64,000 nucleotides of DNA. Source: Cadophora sp. MPI-SDFR-AT-0126 (lineage: Eukaryota > Ascomycota > Leotiomycetes > Helotiales > Ploettnerulaceae). The notes under the pieces were generated by a model. That model was not told where the DNA came from. It saw only the letters and a program-made list of their open reading frames with translations, and searched no databases. The translations under genes were made by a program, and so were the position numbers. How positions within the stretch are numbered: position 1 is the stretch's first letter; each line of letters opens with the position of its first letter. The stretch lies in contig JAGMVK010000012.1 in NCBI GenBank assembly GCA_020747065.1, positions 62,001 through 126,000 of the forward strand, in the 5' to 3' direction. Shown one piece after another: positions 35,217-47,252 of the stretch.

Positions 35217-37216
35217 TCAAGCGGGACGTGGTGGGTATGCGATGTTGGCAGGTGGAGGCCGATAGACCGGTAAACTTGTGGCAGGAGCACCGTAGCCATT
35301 ACCAGTGAACTGTCGCTTCGGCTGCCGCGCCAAAGGCTCTTCGTCTTCATCGCCACTGGATGTAAGGTCGATGACAGCTGATATTGTTCGTTTCCCGCTC
35401 GTCGAACCCATAGAGTCTCTATTTGGGACAGATGAACTCGACTGCTCTCGAGATTGGGCTGAGGAGCTTCCGTTTGTAAGAAAGGGGACTGCTATGCGAG
35501 GTGTTCCCATTCGCACACTATCGCCTGACTTGGTAATCTCAACGAGGTCATCATCAGAATCGCTAGGGACGCCATTACTAGGTCGAGCGAGTCGAGCATT
35601 CTCCTTTTTCTTGTCATTCAAGTCCCATTTTCCATCTGGCTGAATGATGACCTGGTCAATTGACCTTGAAGTCTTCTTCAATATGTTCTTGACGTATCTT
35701 CAACGTGTTAGCAATCCGAGGAGGAAATGAAAGTCCGACTATACTTACTCGTCGACCGCTAGACTGTCGAATGGAGCTGGATTATTGCAGAGGGGGCAGA
35801 GCCAAGTAGGACCCTGCTCCTGGAGTTGTAGGAACGATGTGGCATCAAAGCATTGATTGTGGCGGCAGGCTGTTGATCGACATGGTAAATCTATCCTCAA
35901 GGTGGAGAGTGGGCATTTCAACGACAAGACCGAAGCAGTGGCCACAATATCAGCATCTCGCGCTTTGCTCCGCACTCAAGTATCATTAGCACCATCCACT
36001 AGCAGAGGAGTAAAAAGTCTTACTGTCTTCGAGGATTGCTATTTCCGATATTCTCTTGCCAGTCTCTAGCTTCTTCACTAGATCTGTGACGGGTACAGCC
36101 TTGACGACGTAGATGATCAAGTAGAATTTCTATAGAACTGTCAGCGTTGGACAAAGATGGTTTTGCGCAAAGGGTCGACAGCAACTGGGGCAGAGCGGGC
36201 AAGAAAATGAGGGAGTAAGGCAGCTGACTTGAGAAAGGCGACTACCGACCTTGTTAGTCAGAGCATAGGTCATCTCAACTGAATTATTGTATGCTGGGGG
36301 ATTGAAGCGAAGCTCTTTCGTAATATCAACAGGTCTGGTAGAACCTGGCTTGTTCTTCAGTCCTCGTAAATTAGCCTTGACCTCTCCTCCATTAACCTTA
36401 ATCTCGGATTGATGCGGGAAAGCTATATCTTGTCGGCCATGAATATCACCAGCGCAGAACACCATCACTCTCAAAGACTGGTCACCAGTTACTCTAGAGA
36501 GTATGGGGTAGTCGGCGGGTCTCAGAATAATCTTGACAGTATGCCGGTGTTGAGTCATCACTTGTGGAATTAGCTTTACTACAGATCGCCTGAAATGGAT
36601 ATTGCATACCTTCGCACGGTGAAGGATTTCCAATCTGCTCCTTGACTTCGAAATATGGACTGGGCTTGAACTCGATTTCTATCAGACTGTCAGAACCTCG
36701 GTAGCTAAGGGCAGCGTATCGCAACAGCGGAACAACGTACTCGGGTGTCCAAGTGGCCGGAAACCATTCACGTTCACACCTCCACCTATCGTGTATGCGG
36801 CACCATTGAGATATGAGTTTGGGGGTGCTGGAGTACCAGCGACTGAGGGCGACGCGCTGGCCATGCCACCAGACTGTATGCCGCTCGGATTCTCTATCAT
36901 GGACTTCAACCGCTGGAAAGCTGGGGAATTGTTCGTTCTCGCGTAAAGCTGGATTCCTAAACAGATCAAGATCAGTCTCGGCGATGTTGTGGTGGGGAGG
37001 TATAGTGGTAGCCGTCTCAAGGCGAGGCTGTGGGAAGGAACGTTGAAGCCTGAACGTACTGTCGATGATGCGCTGTTGAAGTTCCGCCTTCACGCCGAGC
37101 TTGCTGAGACCCTCTGCTCCGCAGATTGCTTGTAAAATTCTGTTAAGAAAGCCGCCGCCTTTGACGATCCGGCAGAGGGGTTCAGGATCGAGGTAGCCAC
37201 CCCCCATTGAGGCCAT
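35217..37216 (-). CDS. SIZ/PIAS-type E3 SUMO ligase
   Basis: Seven exons, 37216-37060, 36956-36741, 36678-36610, 36560-36250, 36129-36024, 35974-35749 and 35697-35217, give 521 residues. Domains in order: SAP-like DNA-binding helix pair (LNRILQAICGAEGLSKLGVKAELQQRIID in two pieces, residues about 24-53), PINIT domain (about 120-230), and SP-RING with CPLSTLRIDLPCRSTACRHNQCFD and WLCPLCN (about 255-305). A disordered tail carries a clear SUMO-interacting motif VIDLTSSGDEDE (about 470-480). The protein transfers SUMO to chromatin and septin-type targets; yeast relatives are Siz1/Siz2 and Pli1. Cys and His of the SP-RING are present. Each intron was placed by phase. It diverges from the DUF2423 gene. 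Confidence 0.93.
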
Positions 37217-37781
37217 TCTCTTCTAGTTGGAATCGGAGAACAGGCGCCAAGGCAGAGAAGGGCATGGAGGAAATGCGATGTGGCGCGAAGATGTAGGAGA
37301 TTTGGCGGAGAAGGAAATGCGAGATAGACGTTTCTGATCTTTGTTCGTGTCGAGCTGCTGCTTTCTCCCTTTTTGTAAGTAAGATCAGATTGGATCCTCA
37401 CAGGATGGTGAATATAGAGGGCTTTATGTGAGCCACTTCCTCACGATGATGTGCATTGCATGGCATGTCCAGTTGCCTCGCCTCGCCTCGCCTCGCCTCG
37501 TCTCGCGCTTTCTTTCCGAAGTCTGGCGCTAAAATGCGGCTATGGACCCGCACCCGGCTGAAAAAACTTAATAAAGTCCAACCATGCCTGGCCTGGCCTG
37601 GCCTGCCCTGCCCTGCCCTGAACTGGAAGTGGGTGGGAAAAGTGTAGTGAAGTGTCAAGCGCATCTGATCTGAGAGCTTGACAATAACACAACCTCGATC
37701 AACTCGACTCTTACCATCCATCAATCACTTCTCAATTCACCACTGACCTGATCCTGACCCGAGGTCAATCAATCCAGCATA
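37217..37781. promoter_or_regulatory. Divergent promoter region with pentanucleotide repeats
   Basis: 565 bp between outward-facing starts. It contains (CCTCG)5 at 37476-37500 and seven GCCTG/CCCTG-type pentamers at 37586-37620. These are about 25 and 35 bp of near-perfect repeats, close to the DUF2423 gene side. Regulatory role unknown. Confidence 0.5.
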
Positions 37782-38267
37782 ATGGCCAAAGGCGCAAGAG
37801 CATCCACGAAGAAGGCGAACAATTTCAAGCTGAAGAGTAAGGTGTTTGGTCCGGTGGAAACAGATCGCACAGCCAGACTTTCCGCGAAGCTCCTGGCATT
37901 AGCTGCGCAACCGAAGCCCAAGCCGGCAGAGAAGGATGTAGATATGGAGGCAGAAGATGGTGAGATATTCTGCGGAGAACAATGGCTTCCTGGCGACTAA
38001 CAGAGTTCAGTTGCGACAGAAGAGAAAGTAGTTCCCGCAGCAGTATCCAAACAGACAGACGGTACGCCTCTCCTCGACACATTTCCTTCCCATTTCCATC
38101 CAAAAAGCTAAATTTGAATCGCAGCTATGGAGGTTGACTCTAAGAAAGCCAATTCGAAATCTGGGAAGGGAGAAATCAAGAGACGGGTCAGCAAGCGGAA
38201 GAGCGCAATTGTTTTCCCTAAGTACAACGAGCGGAGTAGGGTCAAGAAGTCGAAGGGCAAGAAATGA
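37782..38267 (+). CDS. DUF2423 small basic nucleolar-type protein
   Basis: Three exons, 37782-37959, 38011-38061 and 38125-38267, give 123 residues. The N-terminus MAKGARASTKKANNFKLK with VFGPVETDRTARLSAKLLALA is the DUF2423 signature found across ascomycetes (related to the LLPH/YBL028C type). A middle acidic part (DVDMEAED) and a C-terminal Lys/Arg-rich run (RRVSKRKSAIVFPKYNERSRVKKSKGKK) follow. Family members are linked to nucleolus/ribosome biogenesis, but no biochemical role is settled. Introns are short and phases agree. Confidence 0.9.
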
Positions 38268-38841
38268 GGGATAGAGGCTGTGGAAGGAGATATTTCGCAT
38301 TCTACGGCGTTATTGAGAATTTGGTGGGGGAGTTCTGGTGTCTTGGAAGCTTCATGAAGGTTACATTTGCAGGCGTATCAAAGACCTTTTTTCTTCTTTT
38401 TTTGGGCAAGATCAACATCACGAAGATCTAAAAAATTTATTTCACAACGTGGCATATGCGTTCTCCCACTGATAAGAAGGAAATATTTTGGGACCTAATT
38501 TTCAAATCTGAACACTTGCAGCAGGTCGAACCTGACCTCGAAGACTCGGTCTGAGGCAATCTGCATCGTACTCGATAAAAATGCGGCAACTTTTTTAATG
38601 TGGATCCTATCGATAAGCATGTCTTATCAGTTCAGTGCCCTACAGTGCTGTAGCTCGGGCTCGAGCTGAGCTTAAATCGCGTTCGCCAATGACAGATTGC
38701 TTGAACCGCGTCCTCGACTCCGTTAATCCAACAAAGCAGATGAAGCAATGGCCATAATTGAGTCCTACGAGACTGTATATTTGTGCATATCGATATCTTT
38801 GAGTTGCTGACCTGTTAGATGAGCTGGACTCTTCCAGCAAG
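38268..38841. other. Intergenic, DUF2423 gene to LAS21
   Basis: 574 bp. T-rich termination-like sequence (TTTTTTCTTCTTTTTTTG) lies at about 38387-38404. The rest is the presumed LAS21 promoter; no gene seen. Confidence 0.4.
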
Positions 38842-41829
38842 ATGACCTCCCGCGCTTCGACTCTGCCACTCCTCGCTGCGAATATCCTCATTCCAGTAGC
38901 TATATTAATTTTTGCCAGCGGATTCTTTCCTTACAAACCCTTTCTCCCCGGATTGGCCCAATACGAAACATTGGAATATGGGCCGCCACCTGAAGCTCCC
39001 TTTGACAAGGTTGTATTCATGGTTGTGGATGCACTCCGAAGGTAGATTCTGATCTCCCATGACCTGTGAACAAGCTGATTCATGTAGTGATTTTGTGTAC
39101 TCCAACAATTCAGGATTTCTTTTCACCCAAAGGTATGTCGGAAGTCTCAGAACGACAATGGACTGAGCTGACAGCATTTCAGCCTAATTCAGAATGGAGA
39201 AGCCATTCCCTTCACTGCCCATGCCACGTCTCCCACCATCACTATGCCTAGGATTAAGGCAATTACTACGGGGTCCACGCCATCCTTCCTCGACTTGATC
39301 CTGAACTTCGCCGAATCCGATACGTCCTCCACGCTCGCAACACAAGATACATGGCTTGCGCAAATGAAGGCCAAGGGATCAGGCAAAATGATCATGTACG
39401 GGGATGATACTTGGTTGAAGCTATTCCCCGAGACCTTTGATCGTGCGGATGGGACATCCAGCTTTTTTGTTTCGGTCAGTCAAGATCTTGTAGTTGTACA
39501 TAGAAGGATAGCTGAATATCATTTGGAACCAGGATTTCACAGAAGTGGATAATAACGTTACGAGACATGTCCCAGAAGAGCTGAGAAATGACGACTGGAA
39601 TACTATGGTTCTGCATTATCTAGGACTTGATCATATTGGTCACAAAACTGGACCAAGGGGGTACATTATTCTACAAAAATATATTCTCCTATTATCACTA
39701 ACAAGACTTCAGGCCAAACATGATTCCAAAGCAGCATGAAATGGATGGCATAGTGAAGTCAATCTATGAAGCCATAACGAACAAGGATCATCTGCAGTCC
39801 ACCCTTCTTGTCCTCTGTGGAGACCATGGGATGAATGATGCAGGAAACCATGGTGGATCAGCTCCTGGAGAGACTTCGCCAGCTCTTGTCTTCGTCTCGC
39901 CAAAATTGAGAACAATAAGTTCAGGTCACCGAACGCCAGCTTCTTTCGAAGAAGACTTTCAATTCTATTCGACAGTTGAGCAGTCGGATATAGCTCCGAC
40001 ATTAGGATCCCTGCTTGGCTTTCCAGCACCGCGAAACAATCTTGGAGCCATGATTCCTGATTTCCTTCCATTCTGGCCAGAGAGTGGGTGATGAGCTTCT
40101 ATCAACGCAGAATCTTGCTGATGAAAACAGAGAGTGATAGAGTCCAGATCTTATTGAGAAATGCCAGGCAAATCATGGGTGTTGTCACAGCCGCATTCCC
40201 ATCATTTGAGGCCGTTAGTCCTGCAAAACATTGCAAAGAGCTGTCTAGCAACATTGACCAACTTGCATGCCAGTGGAAAATCATCACCGAGCGCCTACCG
40301 AAAATTGATGATGATGATCAGGCTGTTGACGAGTGGTTGCAGATAACTGCCAAGGTCAGTAAGCAAACTCGGGGTGGAAATTTGTCTAACAGCAAATAGT
40401 GGTTGAAAGAGGCACAAGAAATCATGAGCAGTACGGCTAGTAATTATGATGTTCGAAAACTCGCTACTGGGCAGGTCGTGTCAACATTGGCTTTTCTTCT
40501 CGCGGCAGCTGCTGCATATCCCACTTTGTCCAATTCAATCAAGGAGTGGATCCCAATCCTCTTGATTTCTCTACTCTACGGGATCATGATGTTCGCCAGT
40601 AGTTATGTAGAGGAAGAGCAGCACTTCTGGTATTGGGCCATATCGGCATGGCTTATACTTCTTTGGGTCAAATGGTAGGTCTGACGATCGATACCCAGCT
40701 TCAGTGTTAACATTACCACAGTACACGTAAACAGAGCCGAAACAGTATCCTGCTCGCAGCAAGCTCAATTGTAATACTCATCGTCGCAAGGTTCACACGA
40801 CGCTGGAATCAAACAGGTCAGAAATGGGCTGGCGAACCTGATATCGCCCGAACGTTCTTCTCTGAGCACCGCTTGACCTTATGGACATGCGTAGGACTTA
40901 CTTATCTATGGAATCTCCAATCTCTAGCTGCTCGAGCATTCCATCGCTTCCCACAGATGGCAGCAGCGGGAATATCGACAGCTCTGGTCACTGCTGCCAT
41001 AACTTTCAAACTAGCGTTCACACATGAAGATTCCCCAGAACTGATGGCCGGAATCGCGAAGTACATGGCAGATAGTGAAGCTGGTGCTGGAGCATCACTG
41101 ATTGGGAGAGCTAGACTTGCATTTGGCGCCATTGCTCTTGCGCTGGTCTACACCGTCGGATCTGGCTTCACTAACCAAAAACGTCCCAATCGTAAGTATT
41201 CACTCCCCCTGTCGATATCCATCCTAACCAGCTCAACAGCAACAATGCACACAATCCACGACCTCCTAACACTCTTCCTCATCACCCAATCTCGCGCCAC
41301 CAACATCCCGCTCCTCCTCCTCTTTTCAATCCAATTCTACCTCCTGGACGACCTCGATCTCAACCTCATCGAAATAAGCACCACCTCCCTTCTCCTCCAA
41401 TACACCTCATTCTTCGCCTTTGGCGGCTCCAACGCCATCTCCTCCGTCGACCTCTCCAGCGCCTACAACGGCGTTAGCGGATATAATGTGCTCGCCGTCG
41501 GCGTCCTGACATTCGCTAGCAACTGGACTGGTCCTATCTTCTGGACATCCGCTACTACCATCATGTTACTTCGGCTGAGAAGGACTGTTACTGGCAATGG
41601 GAGGGAGGGAAATTTGCTAGGACAGCATTTGGCGTTGCTGACTGTGTTCGTCACCTCGAATTTGGTGTTTGTGATGGCCGCCTGTACGATGTTGCGGACG
41701 CATCTTTTTATCTGGACTGTTTTCTCGCCGAAATATTTGTATAGTATGGCGTGGAGTCTGGGGCAGCATCTGGGTGTTAATGTGGGACTGGGGAGCTTAC
41801 TATATTGGCTGGGGACGACATATCAATAG
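38842..41829 (+). CDS. LAS21: GPI ethanolamine phosphate transferase 2
   Basis: Nine exons, 38842-39041, 39088-39132, 39183-39474, 39533-39660, 39713-40083, 40131-40354, 40400-40674, 40722-41191 and 41240-41829, give 864 residues. The protein begins with a signal-anchor helix (PLLAANILIPVAILIFASGFF). The lumenal alkaline-phosphatase-like domain has VVDALRSDF (metal/phosphate site), YLGLDHIGHKTGP and LCGDHGMNDAGNHGG (metal ligands, about residue 260). From about residue 430 the C-terminal half is a string of membrane helices. Las21/Gpi7 adds ethanolamine phosphate to the second mannose of GPI anchors in the ER. The donor at 40084 (A|GTGGGT) was chosen because alternatives create stops. Confidence 0.95.
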
Positions 41830-41960
41830 ATTAAAATCGACAAGAAGAGAAGAAGGCAGAAACAGATCCCAACGGGTTTTGTATGCAGCTGAATCGCCGC
41901 AATTGTATACTAGGTTACTAAGACAGAAATGGGAATGGGAATGGGTATACGCTCAACCGC

Positions 41961-42818
41961 TCAAATCAAACCAGCAAACAAATCATCGAACGCATCACCT
42001 CCCTTCTTCCGTTTCTTCTTCGGTCGTTTAGCAGACGACGCATCACCTCCTGGTTCAGCCCCAGCTGTACTCTCCTCCCATTCGAGACCCTCTCTCCTTT
42101 TCTTGGATTTCTTCGATTTTTGGCTCTTGATGCCGTCATCATCTGCTTCAGTCCCAAGAAAAGCCTTTCTGCTCACAACCTCACCAACATCAATCTCAGT
42201 CTCACGTGCATCACCACCCTCCTTCACTTCCCTCGAAACCTCCTTCTCTTCACCCACGCCCTCATCATTCCCATCTTCACGTTCCCTCCCCAATTCCTTC
42301 AAAACACTTTGCACCCTCGCCAGCGTGCCCATTAACATAAGTCCCAAAGCCGCATACTGGTTATCAGCCACGACATTCGAGAACGCACTAGCATCGCCAT
42401 CAGCCCGGTCGTGCTCCAAATAAAGAGGAGGAAAAAAAAAAAAAACTCACATAAAACACTTCGGCACCACCCATCTCTCCAAAAACACCACGCGCTCCTC
42501 CACCGTCTCCCTCGCTGCTTGAACGAACTTAGACTCTCCCTCCCCAGCGGCGCCTCCCTTCACCTCCTTCTCCTTCCTCTTCTTAGCCTTCGAGCCCGAA
42601 GCCGGAGCCGAAGAGAATTTCACACATGTCTCCAGGGCTTCGACTTCTGTGAGGAGTTTGCCGAGTTGGCGTCTGAGCTGAGAAAATGATTTCCACCATT
42701 TGGAGAGGCGGTGTTGGTTTTTGTTGCGGTGGTGGAAGAGGTGGAGGAGTTGCGTCATGGAGAGGAGTTCTTGTGATGGGGGTGAGAGAGAGGTGGGTTG
42801 CTGTGATGGTGTGGCCAT
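41961..42818 (-). CDS. RMP1: RNase MRP protein subunit Rmp1
   Basis: Two exons, 42818-42451 and 42387-41961, give 264 residues. The conserved part is a helical domain: LLHLFHHRNKNQHRLSKWWKSF, LRRQLGKLL and RWVVPKCFIAFSNVVADNQYAALGLMLMGTLARV. The splice joins KCFI to AFSNV at an AT|GTGAGT donor and a CTAG acceptor; the earlier GGAG acceptor would break the frame. A long charged, Lys-rich tail (KSQKSKKSKKRRE and KRPKKKRKKGG) suits an RNA-bound nucleolar protein. Rmp1 is unique to RNase MRP among the RNase P/MRP pair, which processes rRNA. The intron carries a T(13) tract. The gene converges on LAS21 (131 bp). Confidence 0.88.
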
Positions 42819-43132
42819 GATTTTTGAGCCAATGGCTAGATTATGTGGGATATTCTCATTCGGTTCCAAGCGTGCGCATTGAGTTGTGATGGGATGTGAA
42901 ATTTGAGGTCTGCTTGTAGTGAGTGTTTGAGGAATTCACAGCTTGACGAGGCAAAGAGCAGCGTAGAGCACAGTTAGTGGGGCAGTGGCAGTCCCTTGAC
43001 TTAGGGTCGGCTGCCACTGTGGCTACTGTAGCAGCTTAGTTGCGTTTCAGCGGCATAACTAGGAAGCGACTGCCCGCAACCCCTCATCGGTTTGTATTTT
43101 TGTACTCTTGCAACCACTACCCCTTTGACATC
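42819..43132. promoter_or_regulatory. Divergent promoter region RMP1 / MFS transporter
   Basis: 314 bp between outward-facing start codons. The transporter's open frame extends upstream to 43040 without another ATG. No specific site recognised. Confidence 0.45.
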
Positions 43133-44689
43133 ATGGGGTCGACGGAACCCACGCCGTCGCCTCCACAAGAAGTTTTGGCAACAGAAAGATATTCAACCTT
43201 CTCAAAATGCGGCCGAATAGTCACTACCGTCCTCCTCAGCTCAGCCATGCTAATGTCGCCTCTGGCCGCAACAATCTACCTTCCACTTTTGCCACTCCTC
43301 AGCACACATTTCCAAGCCAGCATCCAAGCCTTAAACCTCACAATCACCGTGTACATTATCTGTCAGGCCATTTCCCCTCTTCTCCTTGCCAGTGTCTCGG
43401 ATTCGTTCGGTCGACGGCCAATTTATCTGCTTGCTTCCGTGCTGTTCACCGTGTCCAGCCTAGGCCTTGCGCTCAACAGATCTAGTTATGCTGTATTGCT
43501 TGTCCTGCGAGCGATCCAGAGTCTGGGTGCTAGTTCTGTGCTGTCCGTTTGTTATGGTACTATTTCTGATATTTGTGTTCCAGCCCAACGTGGTAAGATG
43601 CTTGGGCCTATGATGGTGGCGGGCAATGTTGGGACTTGCATCGGCCCTGTTGTGGGTGGATGGATTGCTCTCGCTTCTGGAAGTTATCAGTGGGTATTTT
43701 GGGCGCTGTGTATTTTTGGTGCGTGTTTGCTTGTCTTGCTGGCCATTATTCTTCCAGAGACGGCGAGGAACGTCGTTGGGAATGGGAGTATTGAGGATTC
43801 GCGTTGGAACCAGCCGTTGTGGAGGCTTTTCCGAAGGCGACGGAAGAAATTCCAGGAGAACCGTGAATCATATGACGAAGGGAAGGAAGCCGTCAATCAC
43901 AAGGGCCAAGCTGCTCCCGTGAAGACCGAGTCTTCATGCGAAGTTCAAGCTTCGGCGGTGATCTACAAACGATCGTTCCAAATCAAAAGTCCTCTGGAAG
44001 TAGTGAAGGTACTTTTCCACAGAGATACGAGCATCATTATATGGATCTCGTCTTCTTATTACGCATTATGGTACTGTGTTCAAGCTACCATTCCAACGAC
44101 CTTCAAATCATCGTCATATCACTTCACAGATCTCCAAGTGGGCCTTGCTTACCTGCCAGGTGCAGCTGGAGTCATCCTCAGTGTCTATTTAAGCAGCAAG
44201 TTCCTAGATTGGAACTATAAAGTAACTGCTAAGAAAGCGGGCTTCACAGTGGATAAAGTTAGAGGCGACAATCTCGATACCTTTCCCATTGAAGAAGCTC
44301 GTTCCCGTTGGTCGGACATCCTCATCTTACTCGAGATGTGCGCGACTGTTGGCTATGGGTGGTCTATAAAGTCAGGTGCACATGCTTCTGTGCCTTTGAT
44401 TCTGCAATTTATGATGGGCTTATTTGGCACTTGGATGGTTCAGGTTTATGCTGCGTTACTTGTTGATACGTTTCCTGAGATGCCAAGTACTGCTGCTACT
44501 TGCGGGAATGTGTCACGCTCTGTCTTGTCGGCTGTTGCTGTGGCTATCTTACAGCCTCTGATCGACCGCATGGGTAAGGGCTGGTTATTTACACTTTTTG
44601 GCTTGCTAAGTGGCATTTTTGGCATTGGAGCTCATGCGGCCGTGAGGCGATGGGGCAAGGCTTGGAGATCCAGGCGCCGAAAGCGATGA
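43133..44689 (+). CDS. MFS transporter, DHA1 drug:H+ antiporter type
   Basis: One uninterrupted exon, 518 residues. The first ATG in the frame is used. About 12 membrane segments can be traced, six before and six after a long charged cytosolic loop (residues about 225-300, RRRRKKFQENRESYDEGKEA). The DHA1 signature motif between helices 2 and 3 reads SDSFGRRPIYLL, and motif C is GPVVGGWIA in helix 5. This group exports drugs, polyamines or metabolites at the plasma membrane; the substrate cannot be told. No secondary-metabolism backbone gene is adjacent. Confidence 0.92.
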   Translation: MGSTEPTPSPPQEVLATERYSTFSKCGRIVTTVLLSSAMLMSPLAATIYLPLLPLLSTHFQASIQALNLTITVYIICQAISPLLLASVSDSFGRRPIYLLASVLFTVSSLGLALNRSSYAVLLVLRAIQSLGASSVLSVCYGTISDICVPAQRGKMLGPMMVAGNVGTCIGPVVGGWIALASGSYQWVFWALCIFGACLLVLLAIILPETARNVVGNGSIEDSRWNQPLWRLFRRRRKKFQENRESYDEGKEAVNHKGQAAPVKTESSCEVQASAVIYKRSFQIKSPLEVVKVLFHRDTSIIIWISSSYYALWYCVQATIPTTFKSSSYHFTDLQVGLAYLPGAAGVILSVYLSSKFLDWNYKVTAKKAGFTVDKVRGDNLDTFPIEEARSRWSDILILLEMCATVGYGWSIKSGAHASVPLILQFMMGLFGTWMVQVYAALLVDTFPEMPSTAATCGNVSRSVLSAVAVAILQPLIDRMGKGWLFTLFGLLSGIFGIGAHAAVRRWGKAWRSRRRKR

Positions 44690-44928
44690 GGGCAATGAGA
44701 GGACAAGTGCAATTTTACAAAATAGAAAGAGCACAAAACGTTTAGATCAATTGCAGTCCACTTCGTTTATTCCTTATCACTTTCTGATCAGGATCAGAGA
44801 CTTGGACTGGAGTCTCAAGGTAGTACCTGGAAATAAAGAGCATCTTGACATCTACAGGCGTTTTGCCTGGATATATACCCCCAGTCATTGGACTTCAGCT
44901 ACCTCGCTTCCAGGGTCTAGCACATATC

Positions 44929-46360
44929 TCATTCTGACCCCTTTTGCTTGTGCGGTCCCTCGTACCCATTTGGAAATTTATCCACCAGGTGCCGCATGTC
45001 AGCGATCAATCTTATCATGGTTGTCAGTAGCCAGTAAGAGGCACACAAGAAGGTAAAGGGGATTCTCACCCCTCTCTCAGCCTCATATTATTGAGATACG
45101 CAGCTGAAGCCGTCAAGTCGAAGCGACTGTTGGTAAGCGGTAATTAGTTATGAAAGCACGAATTAATGGTGATGTCCGCCAATCAGGCCTGGATACTTAC
45201 ACACGATACAGCACAAGTCGATCTTCGAAGTCCTCTTTGGGTTCGGACCTCTGGACGTATTTCAAATACTCTCTGATGTAGGGTCGGGATAATCGATGGC
45301 GCGGTGGTGTCCAAGCAGCAATTTCAACTTTCTCCGATCAGCAAGTACGAGATGTCCAGATTCATTTGGCTGTTTGTCAACTTACACTCGCTGTGACCAT
45401 AACACGAGGAAGCATCAAAGATGATAGGATTTCCAGTCACGGCGTCGGTTGTGGTGTTTCCATCCCAAAGGTCGGCATGAATCAGAGCAGGTTTGATCTC
45501 ATTCCCGCCAGTCTCCAAAGGACGCAGCAGTCGTGGTATCACCTTGTCGATCATATCTTTGTACAATGATTGCATTTCCTCATTCTCTCCGTGGATTTCT
45601 TGCTCGAAGTTGAAAAGTCGCTTGAACAGATCGGTAAAGAAAGCTTCCCACGAATCAGCCCATGTGTTTGGCTGCTGCAGAGCACCTTCATTGGTAGGAA
45701 CATGGAATCCGTATTTTCCATTTGGAGATGTTCCTTTGATGTGCATATCCGCAATTAGCTTCGGGAGCGTCTCAACCTCGGCTACCTCGTTTGTCATGTC
45801 AACAAGAGCCATTAAGAAGAAATGCAGCTTGGGATCTGACGCATAAGTTCCATGAGCGATTGGTTTTGGGACATATTCTGGAAGAATTGCGTAAATGGCC
45901 TGCATGGATTCAAATTCACCCACGAGCATTCCCTTTCCTTCCTGGGCATGCGCAACCTACACAACTCACCACCGATCAGCTCTTGGAGTGGATGTCATAA
46001 CCAAGTTTATCCAAGACGGAGAACGGAGAAGGAGAATGCTTCCTTGCCTTGAGAAAGAAATCAAGGGGCGTTCCGTCCGGCTGGATTGTTTTAATCGCAG
46101 CTGTTCTGGTCCAATATGCTGCTCCATGTCGCGAAAAGCTCACAACTTTTGAACCCTCTGGCATGCCTGTCACAATCCCAAGTATCAGTAGTAATTAAAC
46201 ACCAAAAGCAAGGATCACGGCAGGGGCCTGTACATGCTATCACGTTCTCATCGATATCGTCGAGAGCGTGGCCAGGGACTTCGGTCAATGTTGCCACCAT
46301 ATTCCGTGCTCGGTTGGGAAGTGCTGGCCCGGTATACCGGTATTCAACTGAGCTCGACAT
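44929..46360 (-). CDS. Fructosamine-3-kinase-like ketosamine kinase
   Basis: Six exons, 46360-46234, 46166-46048, 45956-45386, 45327-45201, 45126-45070 and 45010-44929, give 360 residues. Family motifs: AAYWTRTAAIKT and DGTPLDFFLKV (nucleotide-binding sheet), GMLVGEFESMQAIYAILPEYVPKPI, the catalytic loop LIHADLWDGNT (His-x-Asp-Leu-Trp...Asn) and IIFDASSCYGHSEFEI (metal Asp), then the C-terminal RFDLTASAAYLNN helix. FN3K-family kinases phosphorylate ketosamines on glycated protein or small amines, triggering deglycation; fungal substrates are less certain. The second intron (46047-45957) starts with GC (AAG|GCAAGG) and no GT alternative keeps the frame. It diverges from the NLR-type gene at 47253. 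Confidence 0.9.
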
Positions 46361-47252
46361 CGTGAAGTTTGGAGCGATCTGAAAATGCTCGCAAATATTC
46401 TAGAGCGAGAAAATGACCACTGTAAAGAAGTTTCTACCACGATTATCATCATGCTACCCCGCCCCCACCATCCCCACTCGTCCATTCACACTCGGTCTAC
46501 AGTACAAAGTTACTCGTTACCGTGCGTGTCCGTCCACTGCATTCAGCATGCGAGTTAGGCGAGCTCGGGCGACAGAGCTGATTTGTACAAATGAGGCTCT
46601 ACTTCTCTGTTTGGTTACACCTTCGCACATCGCACCAAACTAGGCCTGCCATGCATGCAGGTCAGGCATGCTAGTAGGCTTTTTTGATAAGAAAGCAAGA
46701 GTACGGCGTAGCATAGTCACCCATCCGCGCCACCTCGGCCAGTGAGATCTACTTATTGCACTTTCCCGCCCCCACGCATACAGCCTAGCCATCTGCATGA
46801 AGAATATGTGGATGGTCACATCTGCAGTTACGCCCGGTCAAGGCTCGGTAACCAAGCTAGAGACCGGCTCGAAAGGCATCCTACATGCACGCTGTCCCAC
46901 TCCTCACATCTGACGGGCACGGGCAGGGCGAAGGACCTTTTCCTCCTTGCCTGCTTGTGCGTGATGACCATTCGGAACTCGCACAACGTTTTTCAAATGT
47001 CCATGTCACTTTGACGATAGAGTTTTCGAAGAAACATCGAGCATTTCCTATGGTTGCTCACGTTCACTCGAACGAGCTGCCTGTGCTAATCTGGTGGGCT
47101 CCTCCCTCTTCGTCTCGTAAGCAGATGCGATCCGATCCGTAGCCTCGCGGCATCTGCCTATCTGTTCATGCTTGCGACTAGAACAGGCAATAGTGTCACC
47201 ATATCAAAGCTTACCAGTTCTCTGGGACTGCTTGGGATAGTAGCAGCAGGTG
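46361..47252. promoter_or_regulatory. Divergent promoter region, fructosamine-kinase-like gene / NLR-type gene
   Basis: 892 bp between outward-facing starts. A palindromic CATGCATG core sits in a CCTGCCATGCATGCAGG near-palindrome at about 46646-46662. Short frames only; none has motifs. Confidence 0.4.

Noticed and set aside
42388..42450. RMP1 exon 2 starting at the GGAG acceptor near 42413
   Set aside because: With the only usable donor it puts the conserved VADNQYAALGL segment out of frame; the CTAG acceptor at 42389-42388 restores it.
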